DNA of 64,000 nucleotides. It comes from Micrasema longulum. Its lineage: Eukaryota > Arthropoda > Insecta > Trichoptera > Brachycentridae. Position numbers and translations under genes: made by a program. Numbering within the stretch: the stretch's first letter is position 1; each line of letters begins with the position of its first letter. This document shows positions 34,190-46,118 of this stretch, piece after piece. The stretch is from contig JAGVSM010004555.1 of assembly GCA_022494885.1 (NCBI GenBank), positions 1 to 64,000 on the forward strand, read 5' to 3'. Under the pieces are notes generated by a model. That model made no database searches, was not told where the DNA came from, and worked only from the letters and a program-made list of their open reading frames with translations.

Positions 34190-34372
34190 TTTCATTGGTT
34201 GATTCATATGAACCAGTTACGTCGTTCAAAGTAGTTCATTTTTATTAAAATATTTTTTATTATGTTTTTTGTCCATTTTCAGGAAACATTGCCGTACAAT
34301 TCAATGCTCCAATTTTGACCGCGCGCAAGAAAACATTTATTGTATCCAATTTCCCGTAGGGCTGAAGTTCTT
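34190..34372 (+). repeat. Interspersed repeat family A, copy 3
   Basis: TTCATTGGTTGATTCATATG, ACCAGTTACGTCGTTC, TTGCCGTACAATTCAATGCT, TTTTGACCGCGCGCAAGAAA and TGTATCCAATTTCCCGTAGG, in the order of copy 1. Upstream (34110-34189) additional less AT-rich sequence with GTGACGTCAAAGG may also belong to it. Confidence 0.65.
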
Positions 34373-36394
34373 CAATACACCACAATATATGTATCTAAAA
34401 TTTAAGCATCTATGTTTTATAATATAGTTTAATTTTGTATATTCTTTAAATGAAGTTTATTGAATCTAAACGTCAATAAAATACAACTGTATAATACAAA
34501 TCAACAATTGGTAAATTAAACTCAACTAACGAATAAATTTAAATCCACAACTCCATTCAAATCAACAAACTAAAATCAATAAACATAAATTTAATGACCA
34601 GCTGTCTGAATCGGATGTCAAATATTCGGAGTACCTCTTTCCAAACAGCCTGTGCTTGAAAAAATCTTTACAAACCTTTGTTGGCGAAGCCTGAATTTCA
34701 AAAGCTACCTTCTTGTTTAATCGTATTTAGTTTGAGGCAAAATAATAATGTGATTATTTTTGTTTTTTTATTCTTAAAAAAAGAATTTAAAAAATTGGCC
34801 TACTGCGTACTTTCATCTCAACGTACTCAAAAATGTAATCAAAATTTTAACAATGAATATTTATTTATACAAAGAGTTCATACATTTTAGGAAAAAATAA
34901 GAGAAAAAAAAACAATAGACAATATAAACAAAATTGAACTGACTCCATTAACTCGGCAATAGTTATTCCTACGTACCGTTCCCATAGAAAAAACCTTATG
35001 AACATTTTCAAAGATGAATGGTAATTAAACTTTTAGTACAATTATTATATGACACAGTACTTTATAATTTTCTTATTATAATAATATTTTAAAATATTGT
35101 ATTATTTTGTTTGTAATTGTTTCAAACTTCTACTGAATGTGTTATATAATTTTTAGGTTTCATTTTTGTTTCTCAATAAAAAAGTTAAAAGTAATGTATG
35201 TTTAAAAAAAAACAATTAAACCGAACATGTTCAAATTATAAGTTTTGTAAAATGCAATTTAGTCGTATATATTAATAAAATAAAAATAATATACAAAAAA
35301 AATTATAATAAAAAAAATATAGATATACATACATATTTAAAATAAATTAAATTAAGTAATAACATAAATGGAATAAATTAAATTAACTACATTAATGAAA
35401 AAAAAAAAATCAAATAAATATAATGAGTGAAATAAATAAAGTAAAATTTATAGATAACGCAATATTTTTTTAAATATTTGCAATTTACAATTTGCCGCCA
35501 GTTGTAAGCCTAACGAATTGTGGACTTACTGGTTACAAAATTAATAACATGTAGGCATACAAATAACAAAAATTATACCAAGCTTCAAAATAAGAAAGAC
35601 AAAATTGAATTGTAATATTTGGTTCCCTCCGTAGCCTAGAGTAAGTCATAAAAAAAACCTACTAGTATTCTTGTGCAGTAAACCATTTGGTCAAATTGAC
35701 CTTTAATATATTGAAATTGTTTTTACTGCTTATTGCCTATGCTTTTACTGCTTATGATTATGCTGTTTTTGAAGACATTCTTCTTAAAAAATGTTGTAAA
35801 AAAAACAAAAAAATATTTCACTAATGTTTTTCTCAACCAAAACCCAAATCTCTATTTTTTTGATAAAGTATGAAACATTTTTCATCCCCCATTATTCGTA
35901 GTAAAACCCTATGAACATTTTTTCGAAATTGGGCATACGCTTCATTATTTTTAAATGACGGTTACTGGAAATATTGATAATTTATCTTGCAAATCATAGT
36001 TTTTATTGGGGAAATACAAGTCATATTATGTCAACAACATTTATCATTATTTGTTTGCGAACTTTTGTACATAAACAATCACCCTTTGTGCGGCCCAGGG
36101 GTGTAGCCGGAGCACAATACTTTGTATGAGATATTTATAAATACTTTCACGGGGCGGCATACAACCGAGCATATAAATCACTTCGTACTGGACATTGTGA
36201 CAGAGAGACAGACAAAGCGACAGAAATACAAATAGCCTAATGTTTAATCGTAACTGCGGTTAACGGAAATCTGTGCAAACATAATTTGTAATAATACTTT
36301 GTTCAAAATTACCCACTATTTAAGGGAGGAATTCGTTTATTGTTCTAATATTACGTTTTTCTACGAAAATATTACACTAACACAAGTCAGAAAT
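34373..36394. other. AT-rich DNA, no gene seen
   Basis: Contains the most AT-rich part of the window (35200-35460). A patch at 36085-36245 is less AT-rich (TGCGGCCCAGGGGTGTAGCC) but not open in any frame for long. Confidence 0.45.
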
Positions 36395-36520
36395 ATAACT
36401 TCCAGAACCAAACTATGGAAGTCTACACATTTACAGGGCTTATAACCTAATAAGAAAATGCCTAGACTTCCATATTCCCTTCTCAATAATGTTTTCCCTC
36501 TCTGTTGAAATAAATTTAAA
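36395..36520. repeat. Family F copy 3, with inverted duplication
   Basis: TATGGAAGTCTACACATTTA plus CAGGGCTTATAACC is followed, inverted, by AAATGCCTAGACTTCCATAT. The block CCATATTCCCTTCTCAATAA and TGTTTTCCCTCTCTGTTGAA is then repeated almost exactly at 36848-36899. Confidence 0.65.
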
Positions 36521-36629
36521 TATAAATAACTCCCTAGGGAGGAAATCCAGCCAGTCTGCAAGCATTTGGACATACTTAAAAATTATTGAACTAACTACCT
36601 GGTAAAAGAAGAAGTATACAAATTAGAAA

Positions 36630-36905
36630 ATTGTTTTCAGGCGGCCTAGTAGGTGATTTGGTTCAGCCGGATGAATCTCACCCACGTGATAAAGGTTTCA
36701 GCTCTTTGACTTCACAAAAGTCAACAGATGGAAGAGTTGAGGAAATGTGGATGTTTAAACATGGGCAGAATGTGAATGTTACACAGTGTGTAAAGTGGCC
36801 ATTTAAACCAGCCAATGACAGGTCGTAAACCCTGTAAATGCCTAGACTTCCATATTCCCTTCTCAATAATATTTTCCCTCTCTGTTGAAATAAATTTAGA
36901 AAGTT
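36630..36905 (+). repeat. Family F copy 4, longest copy
   Basis: GCGGCCTAGTAGGTGATTTG to CTCTGTTGAAATAAATTTA. The minus strand keeps 62 open codons with YGSLGIYRVYDLSLAGLNG, HFTHCVTFTFCPCLN and SVDFCEVKELKPLSRG. Other copies preserve the same frame where they overlap. I do not know the family. Confidence 0.65.
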
Positions 36906-37704
36906 CAGTGTTTTTAAAAAAAATAATTATTTGTTAACAGACTATTAAACTAAGCCATTTTTTATATATTTTTTTAAATATGGAATTTACAGCGCTATGA
37001 TTTTTTAGCTTTTAATTACTGACATAATGCATTAAGCCATTAAAACAAGTTCCGAGTCTTCGAATTCAAAACTTTTTATTCTTCCTCTTATTTCTCCAAC
37101 AATTTGATATTTATATATATATTTTTGTAAGCATTGAAACAGTAATTTTTATTCAAAGCATAGCATTAAATTTTAAATCAGCATCTTGCATCTACATTTA
37201 AAAATATTTTAAATATATAAAGACTTTTGACTTAATGCATTCTGTCAGTATAGCCTAGATATCGTATTATTTTTATTCCCCGACTAGCCTTTTACCTACA
37301 CGAGCACAATGTGGACAGTGACAGATCAAATTAATTGGAAAATCTAGTGACAGATGCGCTGCTCATCAATATTTCATTGCACACCCGGGGATGGAAGGGG
37401 GTGACACGTCAACGGGTTAAATAAGTCAAATCGACAATCAATGTTTGCACTGTAAGGTACCAAAGGGTTAAGGGATGATGCATCCCTGGTGTACTACCAA
37501 ATATGATATTATTTCCTCTGAGATTTATTAATCATCAGAAAAGGACAAAACGTATTAGTAGAAGGTTTAAACAGTATTATAACATACATAGTAAACGATG
37601 GTCATTTCCATAATTTCTGCCAAAAACTAATAAATTGAAATTAAATTCAACAAAACTCAAATTTGAACACGTGCTCCACGAACCTACCGCCTGATAGAAA
37701 TAGG
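36906..37704. other. AT-rich DNA, no gene seen
   Basis: Less AT-rich at 37290-37480 (CACACCCGGGGATGGAAGGG), with no open frame of note. Confidence 0.4.
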
Positions 37705-37990
37705 CTATTTTTATTTATTTGACACTTTATATACATATACAATAAATATACATATAAGGGCGGGCATATTTCCTTAAGGCAATTTCTTCCTACCTACCCA
37801 AACCGTTAGTTTAAGTTTAAGAAAATTATAAATACATGAACATATTGAATCTTACAAATTTTATACAAAAATTAAAAGCAAGGATTAAGAAAAATAAATA
37901 TAAATAAAAAAATTAAAAAAATAACACTATACTATGAATATATTTTTAATTACCGCCCTAGGAAAAGATTTTAAAAGCCTCAACCAAACC
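37705..37990 (-). mobile_element. Probable LINE 3' UTR, antisense
   Basis: The plus strand begins TTTTTATTTATTTGACACTT, continues with an AAGGGCGGGCATATTTCCTT block and an A/T-rich tract, and ends with CCGCCCTAGGAAAAG. This resembles the reverse complement of a common lepidopteran LINE 3' end as I remember it. No ORF remains. Confidence 0.4.
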
Positions 37991-40419
37991 AACTCGGGTG
38001 ATTTTGTTTTTAAGAAAACAAGTAGAACTTTAAATAATGTTTATAAATAGAGGTTAAAAACAGAGCTTAATATGCTTTAATTTGTATTATGATAAATTTT
38101 TTTCATTCGTTTCATATTTTATGTTGTATATTCAATTATGTATATATTTAATATTGGTGATAAAAATACCCATTCGTAGTTTCGACGGAAAGCAAATAAA
38201 AGAAAATAAACGATTCTAACCTTAAAGAATTAAGTTATGATTTTATCACTGACTTATATTGAGATTTTTTAAAAGAAATTATTCTTAAATTTGTCGTGTC
38301 GTTTTCACCAACATCTGGCCATTTCACGCGCAATAAATAATATAAAATTCAAATGATGGCAGATACAAATGCCAACCAGATTGCACTATTTAGGACTGGG
38401 AAAAAAATACCGTTTGTTATTGGCGGGCGTGGTCGCCATAAATTCTGACAAAGTGTCCGGAAAGCAAACATCCCGCCCGGCGATCCCTTTCGCCTTATGC
38501 TGCCCTAGTACTCCCCTGATACAAAAAACGAGATACAGCCTGGCTTAGTGTAAAATGTCTTTTCATTATCTCACTCTGAATTATCACCGATGGAAATGAA
38601 AAATATCCTTTGAAAAATAAAATAATGTGTTGAAAAAATACTGAATTATTTCTGAATACTTCGGCCATTCGATACTTCTTATACCCTGATGCCGCCATCA
38701 GATAAATGTTATTTAATGTACCGATAAATGACTACAATTTCGTTTACATGATTTTCATGGGAATCACATGCCATGTCATCAAAATAAAAGATGTTCAGAA
38801 TTTTATAAGTGTCGTTTTACGGAACTTTAATCATTGGTATTTGACGGAAAGCTTCAAAGATTTGAAAATGTGTTTTAGGATAATTTTTTGGTTTACATAT
38901 TTTTTTTTTAGTTTTTTTCGTTTTCACATGTACGCAACAACTCATCGTTATAAAATTTGATTCATCAGTTAGAAATACATATAGTTTTTATACGCGGTGT
39001 TACAGGGCCAGACTGCGAAACATTCCTTATCGTAAACTTTTGCAAAAATCCTAATATTTAAAAAAAATCTGTTTCTTTTAATGATTTGTTTTTTAATCGA
39101 AATTTGTAAATTGAGCGAATCCTTTATTTCTTGGACTAGCATGTCTTCCACAAACGTCTACCTCTCCCCTATTTAGCCGCTTCCCAATTACGACTCCGGT
39201 GCGTATAGCTTCGTTGGTCAAATACGTTTTCAATCAAAAAAATAATTTATTTAAACAAATCAATTTTACAAATAATTCATTAGGATATTTTTAAAAGTAC
39301 ATCATAAAAAATGTTGCTCTGAAGTTTCGCGGTATGGCCCTGAAAAACCGTGTATTTTACAAAATTTATGTTTGGGCTCTGTAAGTCAATAAAACGGGGC
39401 TTTTTAGAACAGTTCATTTTCTAAATTACGTCTAAATGTTATATTTTTTAAACCATTTTACTCAAAACGTAATTGTGCATACTGCATAACATTAAAAAAA
39501 AAATGGAAATATATCTCTTATTTCACATTTATTTCCAAACAATGTTTCTGCTCATCAAAATTTACAATGGACATAAAAATGTTCCATCAAATTAAACATG
39601 TTCAACCCTACACGTAAACGGATTATTTATTTTTGAATGGTACCTACCTACGTATTATTTTTTAAAACTTTTTTTTCGTTTTTACGAGATGCGCTTGCTT
39701 AATCTTCACTATCATAATTGTAAAATGCGCACCGGCCGGATTGACAGTGCCTTAGTAATAAGTATTTTTATTTTATTTTAGGTACCTACATATAGTATAC
39801 GAGGTTACGAAACGGTTAAAAGAAAAATAAAAAAAACACTAATCGAATTCTGTACCCACATTATGTACTTATTTACCTACCCTCATAACTCCTATGAAAA
39901 ATAGAATTAAAAATTCCAAATATCTTAGATATTTTATAAAAATGTAAATTATTTTTAAAAATTAATTGAATAACATTGATTCAGAGGGGTAATTTAATTT
40001 AAGTAAATTTATTTAGGTGCGTTGCCCGATGTTTATAACGAGATGTGATTCGCCATTTTTTATCCTTCCAACCCACAGACTTGATAGCAATTGAATAAAT
40101 GAAAAATAGCTGATTCAGGAAAAACGTGCCTCTCTTAGGCAGGTAAAGGACGTAAGCTATAATGGGCTCTACGGAAGAGGCTCAGACGAATCATTAACGC
40201 GGGCTTAGCCCTGATCCCGAGCCTAAGTCTAGAGTGCTTCGCGAATAATTGGTTGGAGGATAGAGATTAGAGGGCCGAAGTGTAATACAGAGCCATCAAT
40301 TTATCGGCAGGTGGGTCCAGAGAAATGGAGATGAAGAGAGTAGAAGTACGCTTTTTCCATGTTGTATCAATATTTATAATACATCACCTTACTGTCCGGG
40401 CGGATGAAGACAGTTCTAC
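37991..40419. other. Mostly AT-rich DNA, no gene seen
   Basis: GC rises at 38390-38560 (CGGGCGTGGTCGCC, CCCGCCCGGCGATCC) and at 40100-40345, where mixed-complexity sequence (GCGGGCTTAGCCCTGATCCC; GGTGGGTCCAGAGAAATGGA) may be retroelement debris. The 84- and 67-codon frames near 38.5-38.9 kb have no motif. Confidence 0.4.
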
Positions 40420-40693
40420 AAATGAAATAGAATCAGGATCCAGGATGAGCGTTTTTTACTCGATGACTAGATACTCATAGCCGAAATTCCCGAATAATGA
40501 AATCGAGTAGAATAAGTCGGCTTCGTAGTGCAGTGGTTGACTCATTGACTTACTACACTTAAGGTCCCGGGTTTGTTAATTGCAGGATTGAAGTGAAATA
40601 TTGAATTAAATCGTAGTTTCCATTGCAGTATTTCATTGTATCTAAACCGGCACTCGAAGCGTAAGGTTGATCACCTTACCGTCATTTAACAAA
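40420..40693 (+). mobile_element. tRNA-derived SINE, 5' part, with 5' extension
   Basis: AGTCGGCTTCGTAGTGCAGT head, decayed B-box CCCGGGTTTGTTAATTG, and body ACCGGCACTCGAAGCGTAAG. The 5' extension has GGATCCAGGATGAGCG and TTTACTCGATGACTAG. The SINE stops at about 40693 and resumes at 41222, with a family G element in between. Confidence 0.65.
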
Positions 40694-41221
40694 TATATAT
40701 ATAATTGGATAATTTTTACAGCGCCATTTTTGTGAAATTCACCTCAAGGGCGCTGTACAAGAAATAAATATCCCAGACCGTCTTGCAGCTACCGAGCGTA
40801 TGGACGGTTGGGATTCTAGTTCCTCGTTTCCAATTGAGATCATTTTAAATCAAAACAGAAAAGAGCTTGATTACAGCAGGTCTTGCAGCTACAGGGCGCA
40901 TGTAAGGTAAGAAATCTAGACACTATTTACACATTTTTTTAATTGATAAAAATATTTGCTGTATTAATGAAATTAAAAAAAAAACTAAAGCAATAATAAT
41001 ATAAATAATAAAAAGGAGTAAGATATCAACACGTTTTTCAGGTACTAAGTGCATGGAAGGTTGGAATTCTAGACCCCATTTACAAAATTGAGGTTATTTA
41101 TAATTGATAACATTTACATATGGAAGCTAAATTACCAATCGTCGTGCAGTTACAAAGCGCATGAACTGTAGAATTCTAGAAAGTTTAAATGATATCAATA
41201 AATTTACAAAAAATAAACGTA
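40694..41221 (+). mobile_element. Family G element with tandem internal units, copy 2 (nested in a SINE)
   Basis: It starts TAATTGGATAATTTTTACAG, CGCCATTTTTGTGAAA and has unit motifs CGTCTTGCAGCTACCGAGC (~40780), GTCTTGCAGCTACAGGGC (~40880), a decayed GGTACTAAGTGCATGG (~41040) and CGTGCAGTTACAAAGCGC (~41143). Each is followed by GG(A/G)ATTCTAGA or a variant. It aligns with the 24.5-kb copy in opposite orientation. No transposase or terminal repeat was recognised. Confidence 0.7.
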
Positions 41222-41292
41222 AATCCATACACACTGCGTGTCCTACGCACCATCGGGTGCGGATAACGACATGGTGTTGTCATCGTGAATGT
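41222..41292 (+). mobile_element. tRNA-derived SINE, 3' part of the split copy
   Basis: ATCCATACACACTGCGTG, TCCTACGCACCATCGGGTGC and GGATAACGACATGG match the SINE 3' end. The missing middle would join it to 40693. Confidence 0.65.
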
Positions 41293-41384
41293 TCCTAATA
41301 CTAAGTTTACTACATTTAGAGTAAGAGTACATTTGTCTTGGGCACAAAATCAAATTGGGAAAATTTAATCAAACTGCGAAACTG

Positions 41385-41925
41385 CCTAGACGAATCGAGT
41401 TAAGTTGGGCTGCGTTTGGGATGCTGAAACCTATTTTCACAAATAAGGAATTCCAAATAATCCGAAGGGCAAAGTTTACAACTCTTGTGTTCTGCCGGTA
41501 GCAACATACGGTCTTGAAACCATATCACTCACTGCTGTGAGGTAAGTGTTCACAAAATTAAGTGCACTCAGCGGTCTATTGAAAGACAAATGCTGGGCGT
41601 CTCCTCAAGAGACCGAATAAGGAATGAGGAGATAAGACGCCGTACAAAGGTGACCGATATCGCAGAAAGAGTGGGAAGACAAAAATGGCAGTGGGCGGGT
41701 CATGTGGCGAGACAAGTAGTCGATAGGTGGACCCCCAGAATGCTAAACTGGAGACCTTACGAAAGTAAAAGGAAAGTAGGGAGACCACAGAGAAGATGGA
41801 CTGACGATGTCGTCGAACTCGTGGGCCATGGGTGAAAACAGAGTACCCTGGACAGAAAAACATGGAAAAATTTGGAAGAGGCCTATATCCAGCAGCCGGA
41901 AGAAACGGGCAGATAAGAAGAAGAA
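41385..41925 (+). pseudogene. RTE-like endonuclease-reverse transcriptase, C-terminal remnant
   Basis: One frame reads RRIELSWAAFGMLKPIF. After a frameshift comes CVLPVATYGLETISLTAV, and after another IERQMLGVSSRDRIRNEEIR, RQKWQWAGHVAR, RKVGRPQRRWTDDV and a decayed tail. The order C-V-L-P-V-x-T-Y-G-x-E-T, E-R-x-M-L-G-V-S-x-x-D-R-x-R-N, K-W-x-W-A-G-H-x-A-R, G-R-P-x-x-R-W-x-D-D is diagnostic of the thumb/C-terminal region of the RTE-like retrotransposons abundant in Lepidoptera. Frameshifts, an early stop and loss of everything upstream make it dead. A 148-codon minus-strand frame here is antisense to it. Confidence 0.85.
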
Positions 41926-44900
41926 AAAGACTAAGTTTACTATATTTTTGTGGATTTGAATATGTATCGTTACATAGATAACAGCCTAATATTTTCAAAT
42001 CATAATTTATTAACAAAATCAACTAAAAATATTTATCATACATGTTCAGACCGAATTTTGACAGTAAATTTACATCCACCTACCCGTCTTTCCCACTTTC
42101 CTATCACAGCTTCACACAAAATAACAACGCGTGTAGTGCTTGTCAAAAGCACATTAAATCCAGTGCTAAACTAATGTCAGACCAGTAAAGTGCTACCGAT
42201 ACAAACTTAAACGATCGAGCTGTTTCAGCGTCGCGAGTCCGTCAGCTTCTTCACCAGGTTCCAGCACCGCGAGACGCCTCAACACAACAGCAAGATACCT
42301 TCCCCTTAAACCTACAGTCCACTCTCTAAATTTTCCACCTCCAGGACGATCTATTTCTCTTAACGCCTAGTCCACTCCTCAACAATATAAATAAAACTCA
42401 AACTACAACACAAAAAGGACAACACGTAAAAACAAAAAAAGTGAAAATCGCAACCTTTATTTTGAACTTTCTAAGATATGGTAATTTAACACGAGTACTG
42501 ATGTTTTTCTAAGTGCTCAAATTATGTTTGATGTTCATTGTGAAATTGGAATATTTTTATGATCATTTCGTAGCTTTCGTTGGTAAATTATTGCATTCTT
42601 TCATTTATGTTACTCACAAATTTGTAAAAGAATTAGAAAATTTGCACGGAATATTCGAGTTTACTATATTGGCAAACATCGGTAAATTTTGAACTTCTAT
42701 ATAAGTTAGGATATGACATTAGGACATGTATGAAGTTTAGTGTTATTTGTCAAAAAAATCGCTTGAAACTTCAGTATAGTTAACATTATAATGAGTTACG
42801 ATTGATTTTAGTCAATAAAAAATATAAATAAATAATAATATAATTTTGACATTATTGTGTTTCTTTAAGGGGTTTACAATTTTAGAATGCCCGCACATTA
42901 TTCTACCCCCATATTTGGTCCACCACTAAAACCGCGATATGGTAGAAGAGTTTTGTTGTAAATTAAATAGATTTCCTTAAATACAAAATTAATTCAATAG
43001 TAATCTATCTAAAATGAAGAACGTGATTTTTGTTAAATTTTTAAGATCAAAGGGTAAAGCTTGAAATTTTTAAAATTAATTTAAACTTTGTGTTTTACAA
43101 AATTTATTAAATGAGGCAAAATATTTTTAAATGGTCAAATTATTACAACCTTACAATGAAAGCTTAATAAAACACTCAATTTTTAATTGTCTACCATACA
43201 AAATTAAAAATTACATAAATTTAATAAATAATCACAAATAATGTTTTATGTATAATCATTAGTCTTGATTTGCCGCGTTAACTAAAGCTTCAGCCAATTA
43301 AGGCCGAATTATTTGATTATTAGTAATACCTAGTTATAAATCAATAGAAATAGCTTTTTTTTTCATACGAAAATGATTATTTTTTTTGTATCCTGCTATT
43401 ACTTTACAAATGCTAAATCAACCAGGCGTATGTTATTATAGTATGTACCTAACTAATTCTACTCAATCATAAAAATAAATGCGAATGTTTTATTTCTCAT
43501 ACAAAATATTATTTTTGTGTATTTTGCTAGGTCTTTCTCACGAAGTAAAATTAAAATAAGATTACAATTTTAATAAAAAAAAAATTTAACGAAAGATAAT
43601 TTTTTTTTTAAATTGCTTTATTTTGTTCGTTTTATACATTTTGTTTATTTTATCTATTACAAAAATACACATATTACATAAAATGTGTCGTAATGTATGC
43701 CAAAATCCATGGGACCAAAAGCCCTGTATTGACTTTGGAATGTTAGGATTCAACATTATGAAAAGTGGCAGCATACATATTATTTAAAAATACAAAAAAA
43801 AATGGAACAAAAAAATATTTATTTTATATCTGTATCACTATCTGAACAACACGCAGCACTATGTGTGGACCAAAATATGATGAATAATAAATAAATTCAA
43901 CAATGTCTCTCACCAGTTTCCTATAATGGTCTCTTCCCCTAGACAGAATATTATTTTTAATATTTCTTCTAAGTGCATGAACCCTGGTATCTCCTGATTC
44001 ATAATAAATGTTTTAATTTGTTGAAGAAAATGGCTTTAAAAAAAGTTTTTTTAATTGTGTCATACTTATTATATCGATGGCCAGGTCGACATATACTAAA
44101 CAAAACTACAAACTACAAACTTAATGCACTGCCAGTGACGGAAAGTAATGAAGCAATTTGCAAACGTTTACAAAGGGATTAACAAAAAATGCAATATGCA
44201 ACAATCGCATTAGCTTTTCATTCAAATCGACTTAAAAAGCCCCCCTCCCATGATAGATTACAATCTAACACATTAGGCAAGTGCATAATCTGGAGGTAGG
44301 TTTTATTCATATTGAATATATTACGTTTAACTATTACGAAAAGTGTCTTATTTTTATGAATAAATATTTTTTTATTTCTTAAATTTAACCTTAATCATGA
44401 GATGAAAAAACCGTTAAACATAGAAAAAAACGAATTCGAATGAAATAAAATTGTCACTTGCCGAAATAAAGTATAATTTAAACATAAATTTGACGTTATT
44501 AATTCGTGTTGTGAGACGTAATATTTGCATATTGAAAAACAAAAACAGAGGAACCCTACTTTTTTTTCAATGCAACCTTATCGTGTGTATAAAATGTGAT
44601 CTTTGTTAGAAATATTAATTTACTACGCGTAAATATCTACTTGACATACGAATAGTTACGGTGTTTGGTATACGTTACCATCTATTTTTTATATTTTATA
44701 ATATGGTTTATTGGTGGTCAACGATGCGTTAATTTAACATTCAAACAAACCATCACGCCACGATCGCTCTTCCTCCACATTAACACATCTCGGCATGCAC
44801 GCACGCCGATTCTTCGAGCCTAGTTGGATTCGGTTAAACCACGTATTTCTCGGTTTTACTCGTTTTTTGCATCCATCACCATTTGCATCATGAATATTTT

Positions 44901-45164
44901 AAGTCGTTTTTTTGCTGTCCATTTGCTCTACATGGCCAAACAAACGCAGGACCCCTTTCTCAATTTTGCCTTTGACGCTTTTCTCAGCTTTGCATTACTG
45001 CGCGAATCTTCATAATACCACGTGTAAACCAATAAAAAATGAAAGAATATTTAAACTTATATTAATAAACGTATAATTTAAAAATTGCCTTGATGAGTAT
45101 TTAATGAAATCGCTTTGCTTAATATTTTCAACTAGCGTTAGAGAAAAAAACATATTCCATATGT
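41926..45164. other. Mostly AT-rich DNA, no gene recognised
   Basis: A C-rich, pyrimidine-rich stretch at 42050-42380 differs from its surroundings and could be an element body; no frame is convincing. A short GC-richer patch is at 44745-44830 (TCGGCATGCACGCACGCCGA, a small inverted repeat). The rest is AT-rich with short frames of random composition. Confidence 0.4.
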
Positions 45165-45490
45165 GGAGAGACTGGAAACTCTCGGTCTCACAACGCTGCA
45201 GGAACGGCGAGAAAGGGGCGACCTGATAGAGACATACAAGATACTCAACAGTCACTACAGCTGCCCAAATTTGGATCCCATGTTCAAGCTTAAACAAGAT
45301 GCCCGTCTTTGAGGCCACGGTCTTAGGCTGGAGAAAAAGAGATGCAATCTTAATCCACGGAAGCATTTCCTGAGCAATAGGGTTGTTGATGGTTAGAATA
45401 AGCTGTCACAAGAGCTGATCTCAATGGGTTCAAAAATGGACTTAATTTGTTTTCGGAATAGTTAGAGTGCGCCAACAACCAACTTTCGTT
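45165..45490 (+). pseudogene. CR1-like LINE ORF C-terminal remnant
   Basis: The plus strand reads VERLETLGLTTLQERRERGD, LIETYKILNSHYS, FKLKQDARL-stop-GHGLRLEKKRC, NPRKHFLSNRVVDG-stop-NKLSQEL. The order R-L-x-x-L-x-L-x-x-L-x-x-R-R-x-R-G-D-L-I-x-x-Y-K-I-L, then R-G-H-x-x-x-L-x-K-x-x-C, then R-K-x-F-x-x-x-R-V-V-x-x-W-N-x-L is a standard CR1-type C-terminus. Two in-frame stops break it. The 118-codon minus frame is its shadow. Confidence 0.85.
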
Positions 45491-46118
45491 TAAATAGCTT
45501 TAAGCTGCTCGCTTAAAACTAATAATAATAATAATATTCAGTATTATTTTTAACTACACGAAATTCATTATCGTAATCCCTTTTTAGATTATATTGACTA
45601 TACCCCCAAATAGCGTACGCCACCACAGCCAATTGTGCCCCTATCCATGAATATGTGTTCGTTCAGTAGTCAGTAGGTTCGTCACTGTCCGACCCCGACA
45701 TACGATGCTCCCTAGTCTGCCCGTCTGCGTCCCCCGGGATACGGCCGCACGCCACTGCGCGCATTAGATGACAAAGGTGGCAGAGATATAATAATATCAT
45801 TACAATGTAAACCTATACTATATACAATACGACAAGACAAATTATTATTATCAACAGTAAACTATTAAATAATAGGTCGACAAATGTCTATCATCTTCAA
45901 TAAATTTACGTTACCTTCGTACATTATTGAATTCAGTAATTCTTAATTGTGTATGTTAATTATACAGACATTTAAAATTTACTAGTTGGAATTTAAATGC
46001 GGTTAAAACGCATTGAAAGTATCAAAACCTTTTTATTTTTAAGTAATGTGTTTTTTTTAATAAACGGTTTTGTAGTGGCAAAATTGTATGCTTTATTACT
46101 TTTTCATGCGTATTTATT
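45491..46118. other. GC-richer patch within AT-rich spacer
   Basis: A (AAT)n stretch lies at 45520-45535. Positions 45600-45780 are clearly less AT-rich (CCCCGGGATACGGCCGCACG; CCGACCCCGACATACG) with no long open frame on either strand. It may be a repeat fragment or an enhancer-like island. Confidence 0.35.

Noticed and set aside
41576..42022. 148-codon minus-strand frame, the longest in the window
   Set aside because: It lies antisense to the RTE-like reverse-transcriptase remnant; its sequence is explained by that element's plus-strand codons.
45010..45366. 118-codon minus frame
   Set aside because: Shadow of the CR1-like remnant on the plus strand.
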